This document shows positions 1-5,219 of a stretch of 5,219 nucleotides of DNA, piece after piece; position 1 is the stretch's first letter, and every line of letters begins with the position of its first letter. The stretch is from Aliitabrizicola sp031425325 (lineage in GTDB: Bacteria > Pseudomonadota > Alphaproteobacteria > Rhodobacterales > Rhodobacteraceae), in the NCBI GenBank assembly GCA_031425325.1, contig JANPJD010000158.1, forward strand, positions 1 through 5,219. The letters are read 5' to 3'. Below the pieces are notes generated by a model that worked only from the letters and a program-made list of their open reading frames with translations, made no database searches and was not told the origin of the DNA. The translations under genes were made by a program, and so were the position numbers.

Positions 1-346
1 CGAGTGCCTGCACGAGGTGAAGCTGATCGTGGACCTGATCTACGAAGGCGGCATCGCCAACATGAACTACTCGATCTCGAACACGGCCGAGTATGGCGAA
101 TACGTCTCGGGCCCGCGCATCCTGCCCTATGACGAGACCAAAGCCCGAATGAAGGCGGTCCTCAAGGACATCCAGACCGGCAAGTTCGTGCGCGATTTCA
201 TGCAGGAGAACGCCGTCGGCCAGCCGATGTTCAAGGCGACGCGGCGGATCAACGACGAGCACCAGATCGAGCAGGTCGGCGAGAAGCTGCGCGCCATGAT
301 GCCCTGGATCAGCAAGGGCAAGATGGTCGACCGCGCCCGGAACTGA
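1..346 (+). CDS. ilvC: Ketol-acid reductoisomerase, C-terminal part (5' end outside window)
   Basis: The reading frame is open from base 2 and gives the last 114 residues. KARI converts acetolactate (or acetohydroxybutyrate) with Mg2+ and NADPH to the dihydroxy acid in cytoplasmic valine, leucine and isoleucine synthesis. The fragment is the knotted helical C-terminal domain. It opens with ECLHE, which holds the two metal-binding glutamates (E226 and E230 in Pseudomonas numbering). The later NYSISNTAEYGEY block has the substrate-contacting serine at nt 77-79, exactly 21 residues after the second glutamate, as in the family. The end (MMPWISKGKMVDRARN) fits a class I enzyme of about 340 residues, so roughly two thirds of the gene lies to the left. 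The GTG at 17 is an internal valine codon, not a start. The frame is intact to its TGA stop. Confidence 0.97.
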   Translation, partial: ECLHEVKLIVDLIYEGGIANMNYSISNTAEYGEYVSGPRILPYDETKARMKAVLKDIQTGKFVRDFMQENAVGQPMFKATRRINDEHQIEQVGEKLRAMMPWISKGKMVDRARN

Positions 347-372
347 CGCACAGGCACGTCGACACGGGACGC

Positions 373-401
373 TTGTCTGCCCGTGCCGACCGTGCAATTG
401 T
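373..401 (+). promoter_or_regulatory. Possible sigma70-type promoter for the lipoprotein gene
   Basis: TTGTCT at 373-378 and AATTGT at 396-401 are separated by 17 bases, in the short ilvC-lipoprotein gap. They match the -35 and -10 consensus at 4/6 and 3/6 positions. The match is weak and rests on spacing and location only. Confidence 0.22.
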
Positions 402-424
402 CAAGTGGAAGCAAGGGGGACGAG

Positions 425-634
425 ATGAAAACGAAGGTTTTTCTGATGGGCGCGCTGCTCGGCTCTGCCGTTCTCGTGTCCGGATGTATCGAGAATCAGA
501 ATGCCAGGGTGGCGACGGGCGCTGTCGTGGGCGGCGTGATCGGGAACCAGTTCGGTAGCGGGTCCGGCAACACGATCGCAACGATCGGTGGTGCCGCGGC
601 GGGGGCAGCCATCGCCTCGAACCGTACACCCTGA
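425..634 (+). CDS. Small glycine-zipper lipoprotein (OsmB/17 kDa antigen-like)
   Basis: This 69-residue protein has a basic start (MKTK), a hydrophobic stretch at about 5-19 and a lipobox ending VSGC. Cys21 would therefore be the lipidated first residue of the mature protein. Residues 32-60 are rich in glycine and alanine in a zipper-like spacing (GAVVGGVIG, then GGAAAGAA), as in glycine-zipper 2TM proteins such as OsmB and SlyB, which sit in or near the outer membrane. The two short hydrophobic segments are joined by a polar NQFGSGSGNT linker. The ATG at 425 is chosen because an AGGGGGA ribosome site lies 4 bases upstream and the signal peptide starts there; a GTG at 383 in the same frame would put 14 polar residues before the signal. 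The gene begins 78 bases after ilvC and is probably transcribed separately. The exact role is unknown; stress or envelope integrity is inferred from the family only. No residue beyond the lipobox identifies a subfamily. Confidence 0.85.
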   Translation: MKTKVFLMGALLGSAVLVSGCIENQNARVATGAVVGGVIGNQFGSGSGNTIATIGGAAAGAAIASNRTP

Positions 635-677
635 TCCGTCCAGCACCTTCTTTTCGGTGCAAATAAACAACGGGGGC

Positions 678-699
678 GCGGGGGTTCTGAGACCCCCGC
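678..699. terminator. Convergent, probably bidirectional terminator hairpin
   Basis: GCGGGGGT at 678-685 pairs perfectly with ACCCCCGC at 692-699 around a 6-base loop. It sits in the gap between the plus-strand lipoprotein gene (stop at 634) and the minus-strand membrane-protein gene (stop at 721). Read on the minus strand, a T-rich stretch (TTGTTTATTT) follows 7 bases after the stem. An alternative arm, CGGGGG at 671-676, would bring the hairpin right up against that stretch. On the plus strand only a poor T/C stretch (TCCTTC) follows. It is thus a good terminator for the glmM side and a weaker one for the lipoprotein gene. Confidence 0.7.
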
Positions 700-720
700 T
701 CCTTCGTCGAGACTCAGGCG

Positions 721-942
721 TTACTCCAGCACCGGCTCGACCTGGTCGAGCTTGCGGGCCGAGGGACTGACCGGGCGCAGGAAGCCGACGCCGCCGAACG
801 GCCCGTCGACCGCGAGCGTCGACTTTGGCACCGAGGGGTCGTGCTTTCGCTCTTCGATGGCCTTCTTGCCGATCAGGGCATAGACGAGCACCGACAGAAG
901 CGTGAAGAGGGCGAGGAAGGGAACGATCCAGGACCAGTCCAT
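721..942 (-). CDS. Small single-pass membrane protein of unknown function
   Basis: The product is 73 residues. Residues 5-25 form one hydrophobic segment rich in Leu, Val and Phe. It is followed by a basic stretch (GKKAIEERKH), so by the positive-inside rule the C-terminal 48 residues should lie in the cytoplasm. That tail is hydrophilic with a Pro/Gly-rich middle (VDGPFGGVGFLRPVSPS) and shows no catalytic motif. I do not recognise a named family. The start is well supported: AAGGAG lies 6 bases before the ATG. It is the last gene of the minus-strand string, 57 bases after glmM, and transcription probably ends at the hairpin at 678-699. Codon use and GC content match the neighbours, and a proper ribosome site makes it more than a chance frame. 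Any link to cell-wall precursor synthesis is a guess from position. Confidence 0.78.
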   Translation of the reverse strand: MDWSWIVPFLALFTLLSVLVYALIGKKAIEERKHDPSVPKSTLAVDGPFGGVGFLRPVSPSARKLDQVEPVLE

Positions 943-972
943 CTGGGTCTCCTTTTGCTGTGACGCATCGAA

Positions 973-997
973 GAACCCGGAAGGCCCAGCCCGGTTC
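973..997 (-). terminator. Weak hairpin between glmM and the small membrane-protein gene
   Basis: GAACC at 973-977 and GGTTC at 993-997 are complementary, and the stem can extend by two G-C pairs past a one-base bulge. On the minus strand it starts 3 bases after the glmM stop codon and is followed by only a short TTCTTC. It may partly reduce read-through or protect the upstream mRNA end. The lack of a real U tract makes it a poor terminator. Confidence 0.3.
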
Positions 998-999
998 CC

Positions 1000-2343
1000 T
1001 CAGACCGCCGCGCGCACGGCCTCGACGATGCCGTCCACCACCTCGGCCAGCATCGCCTCGTCCTCGCATTCGGCCATGACGCGGATCAGCGGCTCGGTGC
1101 CGGACTTGCGGATCAGCAGGCGGCCCTGGCCGGCTAGCCGCACCTCGGCGCTGGCAATGGCCGCCTGCACCGAAGGCGCGCGCAGCGGCTCGGCCCCTGC
1201 GCCGTAGCGCACGTTCTTGAGCATCTGCGGCACGGTCTCGAAACTCTGCACGAGCGTGCTCGCGGCGGCGCCGGTGCGCGCCATCTCGGCCAGGAATTGC
1301 AGACCTGCGATGAGCCCGTCGCCGGTGGTCGCATAGTCGGTCATCACGATATGCCCCGACTGCTCGCCGCCCAGGTTCCAGCCGCCCCGGCGCATCGCCT
1401 CGACCACATAGCGGTCGCCCACCGGCGCACGTTCCAGCCGCAGGCCCCGCGCGGTCAGGAACCGCTCGAGCCCAAGGTTGGACATGACGCTCGCCACCAG
1501 CACTCCGCCCGCAAGCCGCCCCTCGTCCGCCCAGCGCGCGGCCAGAAGCGCCATGATCTGATCGCCGTCGGCGACCCTGCCCGTCTCGTCGAGGATCATC
1601 ACCCGGTCCGCGTCGCCGTCCAGCGTGATGCCTACATGCGCGCCATGTGCCACCACGGCTTCGGCCGCCGTCTCGGGATGGGTGGAGCCGCAACGCAGGT
1701 TGATGTTGGTGCCGTTCGGAGTGACGCCGATCGGGATGACCTCGGCCCCCAATTCCCACAGCACCTCGGGGGCGGCGCGATAGGCGGCGCCATTGGCACA
1801 GTCGATCACCACCTTCAGGCCGTCCAGCCGCAGACCCGACGGAAACGTCGTCTTGGCGTATTCCTGATAGCGCCCGCGCCCGTCCTCGATCCGCTTCGCG
1901 CGCCCGATGCGCTCGGGTGCTGCAAGCTCGATCTCGCTCTCGAGGATCGCCTCGATCTCCATCTCGGCCTCGTCCGACAGCTTGAAGCCGTCGGGACCGA
2001 AGAACTTGATGCCGTTGTCCTCGTGCGGGTTGTGGCTAGCCGAGATCATCACGCCCAGATCGGCGCGCATCGACTTCGTCAGGAACCCCACCGCAGGCGT
2101 CGGCACGGGGCCGAGCAGCAGCACGTTCATGCCCGTGCTGGTCAGGCCCGCCGTAAGGGCGTTTTCCAGCATGTAGCCCGACAGGCGGGTATCCTTGCCG
2201 ATCACCACGCGGTGCGCACCCTTGCCCTCGGCGCGGAAATAGCGCCCCGCCGCCGCACCGAGGCGCAGCGCCATCGCGGCGGTCATAGGATGCGTGTTGG
2301 CCGTGCCACGCACGCCATCGGTGCCAAAGAGTTTCCGCGTCAT
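1000..2343 (-). CDS. glmM: Phosphoglucosamine mutase
   Basis: GlmM converts glucosamine-6-phosphate to glucosamine-1-phosphate, the step before UDP-GlcNAc in peptidoglycan and lipopolysaccharide synthesis. It is a cytoplasmic enzyme of the alpha-D-phosphohexomutase family. At 447 residues it is full length, and all four signature sites are present: FGTDGVRG at 6-13; the phosphoserine loop SASHNP at 101-106, with Ser103 as the phosphorylated residue; the Mg2+ loop DGDADR at 242-247; and the sugar-binding GEQSGH at 326-331. The phosphate-binding RKSGTEPLIRVM lies at 412-423. The start is the ATG at 2343, with GGGGA 6 bases upstream inside the end of folP. That ATG shares ATGA with the folP stop codon, so the two genes are probably translationally coupled. 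The folP-glmM order is also found in Escherichia coli and many other bacteria. GlmM is normally activated by phosphorylation of the loop serine. Nothing is missing or broken. Confidence 0.98.
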   Translation of the reverse strand: MTRKLFGTDGVRGTANTHPMTAAMALRLGAAAGRYFRAEGKGAHRVVIGKDTRLSGYMLENALTAGLTSTGMNVLLLGPVPTPAVGFLTKSMRADLGVMISASHNPHEDNGIKFFGPDGFKLSDEAEMEIEAILESEIELAAPERIGRAKRIEDGRGRYQEYAKTTFPSGLRLDGLKVVIDCANGAAYRAAPEVLWELGAEVIPIGVTPNGTNINLRCGSTHPETAAEAVVAHGAHVGITLDGDADRVMILDETGRVADGDQIMALLAARWADEGRLAGGVLVASVMSNLGLERFLTARGLRLERAPVGDRYVVEAMRRGGWNLGGEQSGHIVMTDYATTGDGLIAGLQFLAEMARTGAAASTLVQSFETVPQMLKNVRYGAGAEPLRAPSVQAAIASAEVRLAGQGRLLIRKSGTEPLIRVMAECEDEAMLAEVVDGIVEAVRAAV

Positions 2344-3356
2344 GTCCAGTCCCCAAATGTCCCGTTCTGAAATGTCACTGCGGCCCAGAGCGCCAGCGCC
2401 GCCCGCGTTTCGTCCACGTCATGCACCCGCAGGATCTGCACACCCTGCCCCGCCGCCATCAGCGCCACCGCCAGCGACCCCGGCAGGCGCGCGCCCGTCT
2501 CGCCCCCGACCATGCCGATAAAGCGCTTGCGTGACGCACCGAGCAGGATCGGGCAGCCGAGGCCGTGGAACAGCGACAGGCCGCGCAAGAGGGCAAGGTT
2601 GTGCGCCTGCGTCTTGCCGAACCCAATGCCCGGATCGACGATGATGCGCGCCTGGTCGATCCCGGCGGCGACGGCGGCGTCGATCCGGGCGGAAAGCCAG
2701 TCGTAGACATCGAGCAGTACATCGTCATAGCGCGGGTCCGCCTGCATCGTGGCGGGCGTGCCCTGCGCGTGCATCAGCACGACGGGTGCGCCGCGACGGG
2801 CCACGAGCGCGGCCATGCCCGGATCGAAGGTCAGGGCCGAGACGTCGTTAACGACAGCCGCCCCCGCCGACAGGGCCGCCTCGGCGACGGCCGCCTTGCG
2901 CGTGTCGACCGACAGCGGCGGGCCGATCCCGCGCAAGGCCGCGATGACCGGAGTGATGCGCGCGATCTCGTCGGGGACGGCGACCTCGGCGGCACCGGGC
3001 CGCGTGCTTTCACCCCCGATGTCGAGGATCGCGGCGCCTGCGTCGGCCAGCGCCCGCGCCTGCGCGACCGCCGCGTCGGGCGTTAGGAAGAGCCCACCGT
3101 CGGAAAAGCTGTCGGGGGTGACGTTGACGATCCCCATCAGGCGCGGGCGGTCGAAGGCGATGCCATGCAGCGACGGGCGTGGGCGGGTCAGCCGGTCCAG
3201 CACCGCAGAAGGAAGATCGCGCGCGTAGGCCAGGCGGGGCGGGGCGTCGCGGCGCAGCACCTCCACCCGCTCGAACCACGCCCAGCCACCGCCAAGCGCC
3301 AGCGCGTCCGGCGGGCGGGCGGCGTCGGTCAGCACGATGGGGCGGTGATACTCCAT
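2340..3356 (-). CDS. folP: Dihydropteroate synthase
   Basis: FolP joins p-aminobenzoate to hydroxymethyl-dihydropterin diphosphate to give dihydropteroate, and is the sulfonamide target. From the chosen start the protein has 338 residues. The TIM-barrel signatures are all there: GIVNVTPDSFSDGG at 75-88, GGESTRPGA at 114-122, DTRK at 151-154, VNDVSAL at 169-175, DPGIGFGKT at 241-249 and GASRKRFIG at 273-281. Before the first signature there are about 70 residues, against about 20 in E. coli, so an N-terminal extension of about 50 residues precedes the barrel. The ATG at 3356 is chosen because AGAGG lies 7 bases upstream; an in-frame ATG at 3497 would run 94 bases into folB and add 47 Arg/Ser/Gly-rich residues with no family character. 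The gene follows folB by 47 bases and overlaps glmM by 4. The active-site loops look intact, so an active enzyme is expected. Confidence 0.96.
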   Translation of the reverse strand: MEYHRPIVLTDAARPPDALALGGGWAWFERVEVLRRDAPPRLAYARDLPSAVLDRLTRPRPSLHGIAFDRPRLMGIVNVTPDSFSDGGLFLTPDAAVAQARALADAGAAILDIGGESTRPGAAEVAVPDEIARITPVIAALRGIGPPLSVDTRKAAVAEAALSAGAAVVNDVSALTFDPGMAALVARRGAPVVLMHAQGTPATMQADPRYDDVLLDVYDWLSARIDAAVAAGIDQARIIVDPGIGFGKTQAHNLALLRGLSLFHGLGCPILLGASRKRFIGMVGGETGARLPGSLAVALMAAGQGVQILRVHDVDETRAALALWAAVTFQNGTFGDWT

Positions 3357-3363
3357 GCCTCGA

Positions 3364-3368
3364 CCTCT
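3364..3368 (-). promoter_or_regulatory. Ribosome binding site deciding the folP start
   Basis: On the minus strand this reads AGAGG, 7 bases before the ATG at 3356. It supports the 338-residue FolP over the 47-residue-longer reading that starts inside folB. Confidence 0.6.
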
Positions 3369-3403
3369 GCCGCGACGCACAGCGCTTGGCAAGCCCGCCC
3401 CGG

Positions 3404-4297
3404 TCAGGCCCGAACCACCGGCACGCGACTTCCCGCCGGAACTGTCGCATCGCCGTGAACGACAAGTCGCGTCGCGGAAAGCGTCTCGGCTAGCCACAGG
3501 GCAAGTGCCACGGGATCGCTGCCCTTCGGCCCGTCGACCGCGTCGAGCACCAGTTTCGAAGGTGCCCAGACGACCATCCTGCCCTGCCGCATCGCCCAGT
3601 CGATCTCGGTCCGGGTTGCGACAACGACGCAGCGCGGGTCGCGCGCGGCAAGTACCCAGGCGTTCTGCTCGATTGCCAGAAGGTCGATGCGCCGCTCGGT
3701 CGGCCTGTGGCCGGTGCGCGGGCGCGGCAGGTCCGGCAGCCCGACCGTCAGGATCACCGGCAGGCCCTCGGCCAGCAGCGCGTCAAGCCGTACGCCAAGG
3801 TCTGGCGCCGCGATCGCCGCCGGGTCAAGATGGACGACGACCGGATGCAACGCCTCGCCTTCGGCCGCAGGCACCGGCACCTCGGCGCGCGAGCGCGCGA
3901 TCTCGACCCCGAGCGCGCCCGGACCGCGGTCCAGTTTCTCGATCCGCACGAAGGCGCGCATCGCCTGCGGCTCGGCCAGGATGCGCTCGGCCACCCGCTC
4001 TGCCAGCGTCTCGAGCAGGTTGAGGCGTTCTGAGGCGAGTTCTCCGGCGATGGCCTCGGTGATCCGGTCGTAAGACAGGATGCGGTCGACGTCATCCTCA
4101 AGCGGTGCAGGATGCGGGCGCACCTCGACCACCACGTCGAAGCGGATGCGCTGGCGGGCGCCCCGCTCTTGCTGGAAGGCCCCGATCTCGACCTCGACGA
4201 TGTGGCCGCGCAGGCTGATGCGGTCGCGCGGATCGGCACCGGCGGTCGCCTCGGCCCGCTCTTCGGGATGGGCGAAGGCAAGGCGGATGTCGGTCAT
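3404..4297 (-). CDS. folB: Dihydroneopterin aldolase (FolB) fused to an amino-acid-kinase-like C-terminal domain
   Basis: The protein has 297 residues, against about 120 for a plain FolB. Residues 26-137 are the aldolase, which cleaves dihydroneopterin to hydroxymethyl-dihydropterin and glycolaldehyde. Visible marks are RGHIVEVEIGAFQQERGARQ (Glu44 the likely catalytic glutamate), LSYDRI with Tyr76 (74-79), LLETLAERVAERIL with Glu96, VRIEKLDRGPGALG with Lys121 and GVEIARSR. Residues 150-297 are not FolB. VVVHLD and GLPVILTVG look like the first strands of the amino-acid-kinase fold, and GSDPVALALWLAETLSATRL (259-278) resembles that fold's nucleotide-site helix, but the N-terminal Lys and Gly-Gly-Ser of active kinases read His and Asp-Pro-Ala. 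This second assignment is by eye and less sure. The ATG at 4297 has GGAGG 4 bases upstream; the ATG at 4342 adds 15 unlikely residues. It is followed by folP after 47 bases, fitting a folate operon. Confidence 0.88.
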   Translation of the reverse strand: MTDIRLAFAHPEERAEATAGADPRDRISLRGHIVEVEIGAFQQERGARQRIRFDVVVEVRPHPAPLEDDVDRILSYDRITEAIAGELASERLNLLETLAERVAERILAEPQAMRAFVRIEKLDRGPGALGVEIARSRAEVPVPAAEGEALHPVVVHLDPAAIAAPDLGVRLDALLAEGLPVILTVGLPDLPRPRTGHRPTERRIDLLAIEQNAWVLAARDPRCVVVATRTEIDWAMRQGRMVVWAPSKLVLDAVDGPKGSDPVALALWLAETLSATRLVVHGDATVPAGSRVPVVRA

Positions 4298-4301
4298 GGT
4301 G

Positions 4302-4306
4302 CCTCC
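4302..4306 (-). promoter_or_regulatory. Ribosome binding site deciding the folB start
   Basis: On the minus strand this reads GGAGG, 4 bases before the ATG at 4297. It favours that start over the in-frame ATG at 4342. One arm of an inverted repeat (4311-4320) ends only 4 bases from it. Confidence 0.6.
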
Positions 4307-4310
4307 GGTC

Positions 4311-4376
4311 GGCCTTGCCCGCACCGTCCGGGCCCCACCCACGGCCTATCCCGAACGCGGCAGGCGGGGCAAGGCC
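4311..4376. repeat. 10-bp inverted repeat in the folB leader
   Basis: GGCCTTGCCC at 4311-4320 is the exact reverse complement of GGGCAAGGCC at 4367-4376, with 46 bases between. The whole structure sits in the 86-base gap between the hydrolase gene (stop at 4384) and folB (start at 4297). A smaller imperfect hairpin (CCGT/ACGG with an inner GGG/CCC) is possible within the loop. No U tract follows on the minus strand, so it is not a standard terminator. A leader structure near the folB ribosome site is possible but unproven. Confidence 0.45.
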
Positions 4377-4383
4377 ACCCGCG

Positions 4384-5046
4384 TCAGCGCGAGGCGGCGG
4401 CCCGGTAAAACAGGTGCTGCCCTATGCTGGCCGTGCGCGGCATCCGGTGCGCCCAGCCGGGACGGACCTGCCGCGTGTGGAAATGCGTGGCCCCGTCGGT
4501 CAACAGGCGCGGCGCACCGTCGAGCATCAAGCGCGCGATCCTGCCCGCCGTCTCGAAGGCGTCCTTCTCGCGGATGCGGTCCGAGAAGCCGTCGCAGGTA
4601 AACGAGAACTGACACCCGCGAGAGCCGCCCTGATGCACGACCCGGCAGATGTCATCGGGATAGAGAGGCGAGTCGACCCGGTTGAGGATAACCTCGGCCA
4701 CCGCGAACTGGCCCTTGATCGACTCGCCCCGCGCCTCGAAATATATCGCCCGTGCAAGGCATTCCCAGGCGGCGTCGCCCTGGGCCTTGGGCAGGCCAGC
4801 GAGGAAGGCTTCGTCATGGCGGATGACCGGCTGCGGCTTGGCGGTCGGCAAGCGGGCCGTCACCCCAAGACGCGCAGGTGTCGTCATCCACCCCACCCGG
4901 CCGAAAGCCTGCGGCGAAAGGTCGGGGGACGCGAGGCTGCCCAGCGGCACGGGCGGCTCGAAGCTGCCGCGGTAATCGGCATGGGCCGAGGGCGCGTGGA
5001 AGGCGATGGCAGCAACTGCCGAAAGGACGAGTGCAATATGGCGCAT
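4384..5046 (-). CDS. Secreted SleB-family cell wall hydrolase
   Basis: The protein has 220 residues. Residues 1-23 are a signal peptide (MRHIALVLSAVAAIAF core, AHA before the likely cut, mature protein from Asp24), so it should act in the periplasm. A proline-rich, low-motif stretch follows to about residue 90. The catalytic domain of the SleB/CwlJ hydrolase_2 family fills 94-216: CLARAIYFEARGES (Glu104 the likely catalytic acid), GQFAVAEVILNRV at 112-124, YPDDICRVVHQ, CQFSFTCDG at 145-153, GATHFH at 185-190 and IGQHLFY at 208-214. Cys96, Cys134, Cys145 and Cys151 could form disulfides in the periplasm. In spore formers this family cuts cortex peptidoglycan as a lytic transglycosylase; here a role in wall turnover or division is inferred. 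The ATG at 5046 is chosen because the signal peptide begins there and GGGAG lies 9 bases upstream; an in-frame ATG at 5181 would put 45 unrelated residues before the signal. Confidence 0.92.
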   Translation of the reverse strand: MRHIALVLSAVAAIAFHAPSAHADYRGSFEPPVPLGSLASPDLSPQAFGRVGWMTTPARLGVTARLPTAKPQPVIRHDEAFLAGLPKAQGDAAWECLARAIYFEARGESIKGQFAVAEVILNRVDSPLYPDDICRVVHQGGSRGCQFSFTCDGFSDRIREKDAFETAGRIARLMLDGAPRLLTDGATHFHTRQVRPGWAHRMPRTASIGQHLFYRAAASR

Positions 5047-5055
5047 GGCGGTGCG

Positions 5056-5060
5056 CTCCC
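5056..5060 (-). promoter_or_regulatory. Ribosome binding site deciding the hydrolase start
   Basis: On the minus strand this reads GGGAG, 9 bases before the ATG at 5046. Together with the signal peptide that follows, it sets the start at 5046 instead of 5181. Confidence 0.5.
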
Positions 5061-5171
5061 GGTGCTGTTTCAGCGCCGTTGGATCCCGGATATCCCCCAC
5101 CCCGACAACGACAGCGCGTGGACATAGCCCATCGCACCGGGGCCGTAAACCGCCGTTGCACGAATACCACA

Positions 5172-5182
5172 ATTGATTCAAT
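5172..5182. promoter_or_regulatory. AT-rich palindrome with a GANTC site upstream of the hydrolase gene
   Basis: ATTGATTCAAT is a 5+1+5 palindrome in an otherwise GC-rich 173-base stretch upstream of the hydrolase gene. Its centre (GATTC, 5175-5179) is a GANTC site, the sequence methylated by CcrM in alphaproteobacteria. The position, about 125 bases before the start codon, suits an operator or a methylation-sensitive promoter element. I found no good -35/-10 pair nearby, so the role is open. Confidence 0.3.
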
Positions 5183-5219
5183 GGTTTGCGCGAACATCCG
5201 CCGAAATCACGCGAAGTGT

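Noticed and set aside
353..387. Possible ilvC terminator built from GGCACG/CGTGCC or CACGGG/CCCGTG
   Set aside because: The stems are only 6 bp and compete with each other, and no T tract follows.
643..660. Small hairpin GCACC/GGTGC just after the lipoprotein stop
   Set aside because: A 5-bp stem with an 8-base loop is weak and followed by an A-rich stretch; the 678-699 hairpin is a better terminator.
401..1759. Long minus-strand open frame (452 codons) across the lipoprotein gene, the membrane-protein gene and glmM
   Set aside because: Its translation is Arg/Gly/Ala-rich low-complexity sequence, typical of an off-frame in high-GC DNA, and it overlaps three well-supported genes.
1297..2370. 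Plus-strand open frame (357 codons) antisense to glmM
   Set aside because: It is His/Arg/Gln-rich with no family character, and glmM on the other strand has every expected motif.
3357..3497. Longer FolP start at 3497
   Set aside because: It would overlap the folB coding end by 94 bases and add a low-complexity Arg/Ser/Gly stretch; the ATG at 3356 has its own ribosome site.
3404..3850. Reading the FolB C-terminal domain as a fused FolK (pyrophosphokinase)
   Set aside because: The FolK GSN start motif and the usual Arg/Asp-Asp motifs are absent; a short TERRIDLL similarity is not enough.
5047..5181. Longer hydrolase start at 5181
   Set aside because: It would bury the clear signal peptide 45 residues inside the protein.

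Overview
The window is high-GC, densely packed chromosomal DNA. The gene families, the strong codon bias toward G/C in third positions and the glmM-folP-folB gene string all suggest an alphaproteobacterium, most likely of the Rhodobacteraceae (Rhodobacter/Roseobacter group). The assignment rests on protein character recalled from family knowledge, not on a database search. It looks like ordinary core chromosome: I see no insertion sequence, phage gene, tRNA, rRNA or CRISPR array.

Plus strand, left end (1-634): the last 114 codons of ilvC (ketol-acid reductoisomerase), then a separate small gene for a 69-residue glycine-zipper lipoprotein. A perfect 8-bp GC-rich hairpin at 678-699 lies between this gene and the convergent minus-strand genes and probably ends transcription from both sides.

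Minus strand (5046 down to 721): five genes in one direction, in transcription order: a secreted SleB-type cell wall hydrolase; a FolB (dihydroneopterin aldolase) protein with a long extra C-terminal domain; folP (dihydropteroate synthase); glmM (phosphoglucosamine mutase), which overlaps folP by 4 bases; and a 73-residue single-pass membrane protein of unknown function. Gaps are 86, 47, -4 and 57 bases, so folB-folP-glmM at least is probably one operon. FolB and FolP make successive parts of the folate precursor dihydropteroate. GlmM makes glucosamine-1-phosphate for UDP-GlcNAc, hence peptidoglycan and lipopolysaccharide, and the SleB-type hydrolase acts on peptidoglycan. The string therefore joins folate and envelope metabolism.

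The most interesting item is the C-terminal half of the FolB protein (about residues 150-297), which reads like a degenerate amino-acid-kinase-fold domain fused to the aldolase. I found no convincing new defence or mobile system.
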